Shown here piece after piece: positions 5,749-8,607 of a stretch of 8,607 bases of DNA; within the stretch, counting starts at the first letter, position 1, and the number at the start of each line of letters is the position of its first letter. Both the position numbers and the translations under genes were made by a program. Source of the DNA: Clostridium sp. UBA4746 (lineage in GTDB: Bacteria; Bacillota; Clostridia; Clostridiales; Clostridiaceae); the NCBI GenBank assembly GCA_002403785.1, contig DHIM01000179.1:3124-11730 (forward strand), in the 5' to 3' direction. The notes below the pieces were generated by a model, which saw only the letters and a program-made list of their open reading frames with translations, was not told where the DNA came from and ran no database searches.

Positions 5749-5988
5749 ATGGCAGAGATCAAGTTTGATATTATTAAGAATATAGGAGTTCTATCCGAAG
5801 GTGCTAAGGGGTGGAAAAGAGAGGTAAATATAATAAGTTGGAACGATAGAAAGCCTAAAATTGATGTTAGAGATTGGGATGAAGACCATCTTAAAATGCG
5901 AAAGGGGATTACAATAAGTAAAGTGGAATTAGATAAATTAAAAGAAATTTTAAATGAGCTTAATATAGATGAATTGGATATAGTATAA
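5749..5988 (+). CDS. YdbC-type PC4 family single-strand DNA-binding protein
   Basis: A 79-residue protein beginning MAEIKFDIIKNIGVLSE and carrying the diagnostic blocks AKGWKREVNIISWN, RKPKIDVRDWDEDHLKMRKGITI and a C-terminal helix ELDKLKEILNEL. These mark the bacterial YdbC branch of the PC4 (transcriptional coactivator p15) fold, a small dimer that binds single-stranded DNA through a curved beta sheet; its physiological role in Firmicutes is not well defined. The frame also opens at GTG 5740, but AAGGAG (5735-5740) lies eight bases before ATG 5749, and relatives start MAEI, so 5749 is chosen. Length is complete. A hairpin follows ten bases after the stop. It is the only likely housekeeping-type or nucleic-acid protein in the window. 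Confidence 0.88.
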   Translation: MAEIKFDIIKNIGVLSEGAKGWKREVNIISWNDRKPKIDVRDWDEDHLKMRKGITISKVELDKLKEILNELNIDELDIV

Positions 5989-5997
5989 ATGATTAAC

Positions 5998-6030
5998 GAT
6001 GACTGCTGGAATAATATTTTTGCAGTCATT
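5998..6030 (+). terminator. hairpin after the YdbC-type gene
   Basis: ATGACTGC (5999-6006) pairs perfectly with GCAGTCAT (6022-6029), plus a flanking G-U pair, around a 15-base loop. The following TATGCTTTT is only moderately T-rich, so termination may be partial. Confidence 0.45.
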
Positions 6031-6059
6031 ATGCTTTTAAATATTTAAATAAAAGAGAT

Positions 6060-6305
6060 GTGAAAGCAGTGTTAGGTGACTATAAATATGAATTGTTGAT
6101 GAAGTATTTTAAAATTTAAGTAATATTTGCTTATGACGATATTGAAAAAATAATAGGGTTTAAACTATCTAAATCCGCCTATCAATATAGTGCTTAGTGG
6201 GGCGTAAGTAAAACACATACTATAACAAGGTCATGTATAGAAAATGGATGGAAGAAAACAGAATTGAAGTTGGGTGGATATGTAGAGTTTACGAAAGGTG
6301 CTTAG
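6060..6305 (+). pseudogene. pseudogene of a small DUF7662-like protein
   Basis: One frame from about GTG 6060 to TAG 6303-6305 matches a family of about 80-residue proteins that I recall as DUF7662, recognised by YDDIEKIIGFKLSKSAYQY, then WGVSKTHTI, then IENGWKKTELKLGGYVEFTK. Relatives read roughly KLPxSAxxxxAWWxNDxxHxQAxAWLxxGWxVxxVxLxxxxVxF. Two in-frame stops interrupt it: TAA at 6117-6119, before the conserved core, and TAG at 6195-6197, exactly where relatives have the first tryptophan of the WW pair (TGG to TAG is one base). The frame is otherwise intact with no shift, so inactivation is recent. It follows the YdbC-type hairpin and has no SD of its own at 6060. The name DUF7662 is from memory; the pattern match is what I rely on. 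Confidence 0.65.
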
Positions 6306-6309
6306 TAAA

Positions 6310-6338
6310 TTCACATAGTTTTAACGGTTATATATAAT
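6310..6338 (+). promoter_or_regulatory. sigma-A promoter for the GNAT gene at 6362
   Basis: TTCACA (6310-6315, five of six to TTGACA), a spacer of exactly 17 bases, and a perfect TATAAT (6333-6338). This is the best promoter in the window. Transcription would start near 6345, leaving a leader of under 20 bases that is nearly all SD (AAGGGAGGGG at 6346-6355). Confidence 0.65.
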
Positions 6339-6361
6339 TCGTAAGAAGGGAGGGGATATTT

Positions 6362-6922
6362 ATGGATATGGATTTATCAAGTTATATTTTAAAGGAAATA
6401 CAATTTAAAAATGGTGAGAAGTTAGTATTAAGAAAGCCAATAATAGAAGACGCTAAAAGGATGGTTGAATATCTTAATATTGTTGGTGGAGAAAGTGAAA
6501 ATCTATTATTCGGTAAAGATGAATTTAATCTTACTGTTGAGAAGGAAATGGAATACATTAAAAGTATAAGTAATGATGATAATACACTTATGATTTTAGG
6601 AATTATAAATAATGATATTGTATGTATTGCTCAGATTAGTAGTCCGAATAAGAAAAGGATAGCTCATAATAGTGAAGTTGCTATTTCCGTTAAAAAAGAT
6701 TATTGGCAAAATGGAATTGGAAGTGCTGTAATGGAGGAATTAATTAGGTCTGCAAAGGAGTGTTGTACAGTAAAGAATATAAGTCTTGGGGTAAAGGCAA
6801 GTAACAAGAATGCAATTAGAATGTATGAGAAATTTGGATTTGAAAAAGTCGGGGTGCATAAAGATTACTTCAATATAAATGGTAATTTCGATAACGAAAT
6901 ACTAATGGACTTATCTATTTAA
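6362..6922 (+). CDS. GNAT family N-acetyltransferase
   Basis: A complete 186-residue GNAT protein. The N-terminal part carries LVLRKPIIEDAKRMVEYLN, a usual GNAT opening. The central EVAISVKKDYWQNGIGSAVMEELI is the strand 4 and motif A region, with Q116, G118 and G120 in the acetyl-CoA pyrophosphate loop. SNKNAIRMYEKFGFEKVG (148 onward) is motif B. It belongs with the RimI/RimL-like or diverse small-molecule acetylases common in Firmicutes, and uses acetyl-CoA in the cytoplasm; the acceptor is unknown. The start is supported by a very strong SD (AAGGGAGGGG) and a sigma-A promoter 24 bases away, so the gene is a single transcription unit. It is not a close copy of the other two GNATs here. Confidence 0.9.
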   Translation: MDMDLSSYILKEIQFKNGEKLVLRKPIIEDAKRMVEYLNIVGGESENLLFGKDEFNLTVEKEMEYIKSISNDDNTLMILGIINNDIVCIAQISSPNKKRIAHNSEVAISVKKDYWQNGIGSAVMEELIRSAKECCTVKNISLGVKASNKNAIRMYEKFGFEKVGVHKDYFNINGNFDNEILMDLSI

Positions 6923-7039
6923 TTATCAAAATACATAGCAATATTCTTTTAAAGTAAATGAATTGTAATTTTACGATACTTAAACAACAGTAAAAGATTA
7001 TAACGTAGTCAACACTAGCAATTTATTGGGGGGATTAGA

Positions 7040-7585
7040 ATGTTCAAGTACATAGTCAATAAAGAAATAGAATTGAAATTACCAAATGAATTTGATGCAG
7101 CGGAATTGTATAGATTAATTGAGGGTAGCCGAGAGAATTTAGGTCAATGGTTACCATGGGTTAAGTCAACCAATAATGCTGAAATGATAAGTACTTTTAT
7201 AAAAGCGCTACAAGAGCAATATATTTCTAATCATGGTTTTAAAGCGATAATAATATATAACGGAAGTTTTGCAGGATTAATTGGTCACAATAGTGTTGAG
7301 TGGGATAGAAAATGTGCATCAATAGGTTATTGGCTTGGAGAATCGTTTCAAGGTAAGGGAATAATGACGATGGCATTACAGGCATTTATTGAATATGCAT
7401 TTAATACTATGCAATTAAATAAAATTGAAATTACAGTTGCAGAAGAAAATTCTAATAGTAAGGCTCTTCCTAAAAGATTTGGGTTCAAAGAAGAAGGAAT
7501 AATAAGGGATGCAGAATGCTTAAATGATAAATATGTTAATCACATAATGTATGGATTATTAAAGAGGGAATGGAATAACCAATAA
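7040..7585 (+). CDS. YdaF-like/RimL-type GNAT acetyltransferase
   Basis: A complete 181-residue GNAT of the ribosomal-protein-serine-acetyltransferase (RimJ/RimL) group, similar in layout to Bacillus subtilis YdaF. Seen: an opening of the MFxYxVxxxIxLKL type, LGQWLPWVKST (34-44), SIGYWLGESFQGKGIMT (94-110) with Q104, G105 and G107 of motif A, and AEENSNSKALPKRFGFKEEG (134-153) as motif B, then RDAECLNDKYVNHIMYGLL. The length is normal. SD GGGGGG (7028-7033) lies six bases before ATG. Family members acetylate N-terminal amines or other amine substrates using acetyl-CoA; ribosomal protein is only one possibility. The gene stop is immediately followed by an in-frame VOC remnant, which shows that another gene was cut at this point. 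No promoter was recognised in the 117 bases upstream. Confidence 0.9.
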   Translation: MFKYIVNKEIELKLPNEFDAAELYRLIEGSRENLGQWLPWVKSTNNAEMISTFIKALQEQYISNHGFKAIIIYNGSFAGLIGHNSVEWDRKCASIGYWLGESFQGKGIMTMALQAFIEYAFNTMQLNKIEITVAEENSNSKALPKRFGFKEEGIIRDAECLNDKYVNHIMYGLLKREWNNQ

Positions 7586-7720
7586 GAAAAATTAAATTTA
7601 ATTCAGAATGGTATTCTAAAGAAATTAATAGGACAGAAAGAGTTATTAATTATGGACCCAGATGGTTATTTATTAAGATTTGCTCAAAATTTAGAAGAAA
7701 GAGAATATAAGATAGATTAA
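7586..7720 (+). pseudogene. frameshifted 3' remnant of a VOC-family gene
   Basis: Straight after the GNAT stop, one frame reads IKFNSEWYSKE (about 7591-7623), and the frame one base over continues LIGQKELLIMDPDGYLLRFAQNLEE to TAA 7718-7720. Together they look like the last 40 or so residues of a bleomycin-resistance-type VOC protein, whose members end with a WY segment, then a strand with DPDGYLLRF. A single-base shift near 7624 separates the two parts. No upstream half of this gene is present. The tail is in a different style from the VOC fragment at 139-312, which belongs to a group normally ending in another motif. Confidence 0.65.
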
Positions 7721-7724
7721 ATTC

Positions 7725-7799
7725 TTAGTGTTTAGATTTTAATAAAATTGAACCAACCCAATTTTCAGTATAAGTACCATCATTAAAGATTGATTTAAT
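7725..7799 (-). pseudogene. minus-strand gene tail, unidentified
   Basis: On the minus strand a frame ending at TAA (7725-7727) reads IKSIFNDGTYTENWVGSILL, then KSKH. It has the look of a genuine protein C terminus (aromatic and glycine placement) and lies in a non-coding gap, with nothing protein-like further upstream. It faces the VOC remnant tail to tail, with only four bases between stops. The family is not recognised; it could be chance. Confidence 0.3.
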
Positions 7800-7849
7800 T
7801 AGTAATATAGTATAAAAATGCAAAGAACTTGCAGTGGGAGCAAGATTAA

Positions 7850-8428
7850 ATGGAAAAAATATTAGTATTTATTTTTGATGGAATGACTGATTATCAAATA
7901 ACATTTATTACTCACTTATTGGGTGCAGATGCTGGAAAAGAAATAATTACTATTGCATATGAAGACAAAATCATCAAAGGCCGCTCTGGGATTTTGTACA
8001 AACCAGAAAGATTAGTGACTGATGTATTAAATGAAAATGCAGAAGGTTTAATACTTTGTGGAGGATGCTACGGTGATACTAAGCCAGAACTGATACAACT
8101 AATTAACAAGATTAACTTGGATAGAAAGTTATTAGGTGCTATATGCGGGGCGGGAACAGTGTTTTTGGCAAAGGCAGGTGTTTTAAATAATGTTAAGTAT
8201 ACTACTCCTATTGTTGAATGGGGACAGAAACAAATTAATATATATGGAGGAAAAGACCCTTTTCCAAGAGAAAACCTTGTTTTAGAAAGAGTTATAAGAC
8301 ATGGGAATGTCATAACTGCTCAAGGGACAGCGTTTATTGATTTTGCAATAGAAATATGTGATTGGTTTAATTTGTTTGAAAATCAAGAGGATAGGAATAG
8401 TTTTGCAAAAGATATTAAGGGATTATAA
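7850..8428 (+). CDS. DJ-1/PfpI family protein
   Basis: A 192-residue class I glutamine-amidotransferase-like protein of the DJ-1/PfpI superfamily. The opening KILVFIFDGMTDYQITF is strand 1, with the segment that normally presents the conserved glutamate. The strand EGLILCGGCYGDTKPEL follows, and LLGAICGAGTVFLAKAGVL (about 94-112) is the nucleophile elbow with C99 as the reactive cysteine. The C-terminal half ends AQGTAFIDFAIEICDWFN, as in relatives. Functions in this superfamily include deglycase or glyoxalase-like activity, isonitrile hydratase, protease and redox sensing, so none is assigned. The position that usually holds glutamate appears to be Q16 here. SD GTGGGAG (7834-7840) lies nine bases before ATG. 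A weak TTGATT/TATAAA pair (7790-7816, 15-base spacer) precedes it. Confidence 0.88.
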   Translation: MEKILVFIFDGMTDYQITFITHLLGADAGKEIITIAYEDKIIKGRSGILYKPERLVTDVLNENAEGLILCGGCYGDTKPELIQLINKINLDRKLLGAICGAGTVFLAKAGVLNNVKYTTPIVEWGQKQINIYGGKDPFPRENLVLERVIRHGNVITAQGTAFIDFAIEICDWFNLFENQEDRNSFAKDIKGL

Positions 8429-8448
8429 TGGAGCATTAACATAAATCT

Positions 8449-8467
8449 ACGATTGATGTACAATCGT
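8449..8467 (+). promoter_or_regulatory. candidate operator or hairpin before the last gene
   Basis: ACGATTG (8449-8455) and CAATCGT (8461-8467) form a perfect 7-base inverted repeat with a five-base centre, directly followed by TATAAT (8470-8475). A palindrome abutting a perfect -10 suggests a repressor or activator site, but no -35 is found 16-19 bases upstream. It has no T-run, so it is a poor terminator for the DJ-1 gene. Confidence 0.35.
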
Positions 8468-8520
8468 TATATAATGTGTAGCAATACCGTTGAGTATTTG
8501 ATTGCTGATAAGGAGGAATT

Positions 8521-8607
8521 ATGGATTATATTCATTATGATTTAAACATCTTAATTATTTTATTTATAAACATTTTAATTGTGAAAATTTATATGGTGGA
8601 GGCAAAC
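8521..8607 (+). CDS. Partial gene: N terminus of a membrane protein
   Basis: ATG 8521 follows SD AAGGAGG (8510-8516) and opens 29 codons to the window end with no stop. The product begins MDYIHYDLNILIILFINILI and continues to a charged KIYMVEAN, so it starts with one hydrophobic helix, either a membrane anchor or the first of several segments. Too little is present to name a family. It is likely transcribed from the TATAAT region near 8470. Confidence 0.55.
   Translation, partial: MDYIHYDLNILIILFINILIVKIYMVEAN

Noticed and set aside
5727..6029. Minus-strand open frame of 100 codons
   Set aside because: Antisense to the well-recognised YdbC-type gene and its hairpin.
6195..6197. TAG read as pyrrolysine or another recoded residue
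   Set aside because: A second, TAA stop upstream in the same frame and a simple TGG-to-TAG change at a conserved tryptophan make plain inactivation the better explanation.
6963..7004. Promoter for the YdaF-like gene (TTGTAA and TATAAC)
   Set aside because: The boxes are about 30 bases apart, too far for sigma-A, and no better -35 fits TATAAC.
139..7720. One VOC gene split by a 7.3 kb insertion
   Set aside because: The 5' and 3' VOC fragments appear to be of different subfamilies and a middle part is absent, so two separate truncated genes are more likely.
8068..8313. Minus-strand open frame of 81 codons
   Set aside because: Antisense to the DJ-1 gene over its cysteine motif; no SD.
1..8607. 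Integron-like cassette array
   Set aside because: Short single-gene units suggested it, but no attC-like imperfect palindromes recur between genes, the few GTTRRRY/RYYYAAC matches are what AT-rich DNA gives by chance, and no integrase is present.

Overview
The window reads as chromosomal or large-plasmid DNA of a low-GC Firmicute, most likely Clostridium or a close relative. The reasons are strong A+T richness in coding and non-coding DNA, heavy use of AGA, ATA and TTA codons, strong purine-rich Shine-Dalgarno (SD) sites, and proteins of clostridial or bacillar style such as a YdbC-type PC4 protein and a YdaF-like acetyltransferase. I see no tRNA, rRNA, transposase, integrase, phage gene or CRISPR array. 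The assignment to Clostridium is an inference from style.

Layout. Almost every gene is on the plus strand, small, and preceded by its own SD, separated from its neighbours by 50-400 bases that often hold remains of other genes. From the left: a fragment of a VOC (glyoxalase/bleomycin-resistance fold) protein joined in frame to a complete DinB-like protein (139-831); a GNAT acetyltransferase (934-1407); a nitroreductase (1641-2180); an alpha/beta hydrolase (2246-3064); the tail of a lost GNAT gene (3076-3294); a class I methyltransferase (3362-3988); a cupin cut off just after its HxH motif (4073-4255); and a purine-rich stretch without a convincing gene (4256-4617). Next come two direct repeats of about 99 bases (4621-4719 and 5325-5422, about 90 percent identical), each a terminator hairpin followed by an extended -10 promoter. 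They enclose the only minus-strand block: a small membrane protein (4728-5075) and the beheaded end of another gene (5158-5324). To the right are a decayed locus (5442-5725), a YdbC-type single-strand DNA binding protein (5749-5988) with a hairpin, a pseudogene of a small DUF7662-like protein (6060-6305), two more GNAT acetyltransferases (6362-6922 and 7040-7585), a frameshifted 3' remnant of a second VOC gene (7586-7720), a minus-strand gene tail (7725-7799), a DJ-1/PfpI protein (7850-8428) and the start of a membrane protein that leaves the window (8521-8607).

How the genes work together. There is no visible shared pathway. The intact genes are stand-alone enzymes that modify or detoxify small molecules (three GNATs, nitroreductase, hydrolase, methyltransferase, DinB, DJ-1), with at least five broken genes between them. 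The window looks like a hot spot where single genes are gained, joined at illegitimate junctions and lost, not like one co-evolved machine. The parts most worth testing are the VOC-DinB join, the repeat-flanked inverted block, and whether the junctions share a mechanism. I did not find convincing evidence of a new multi-gene system.
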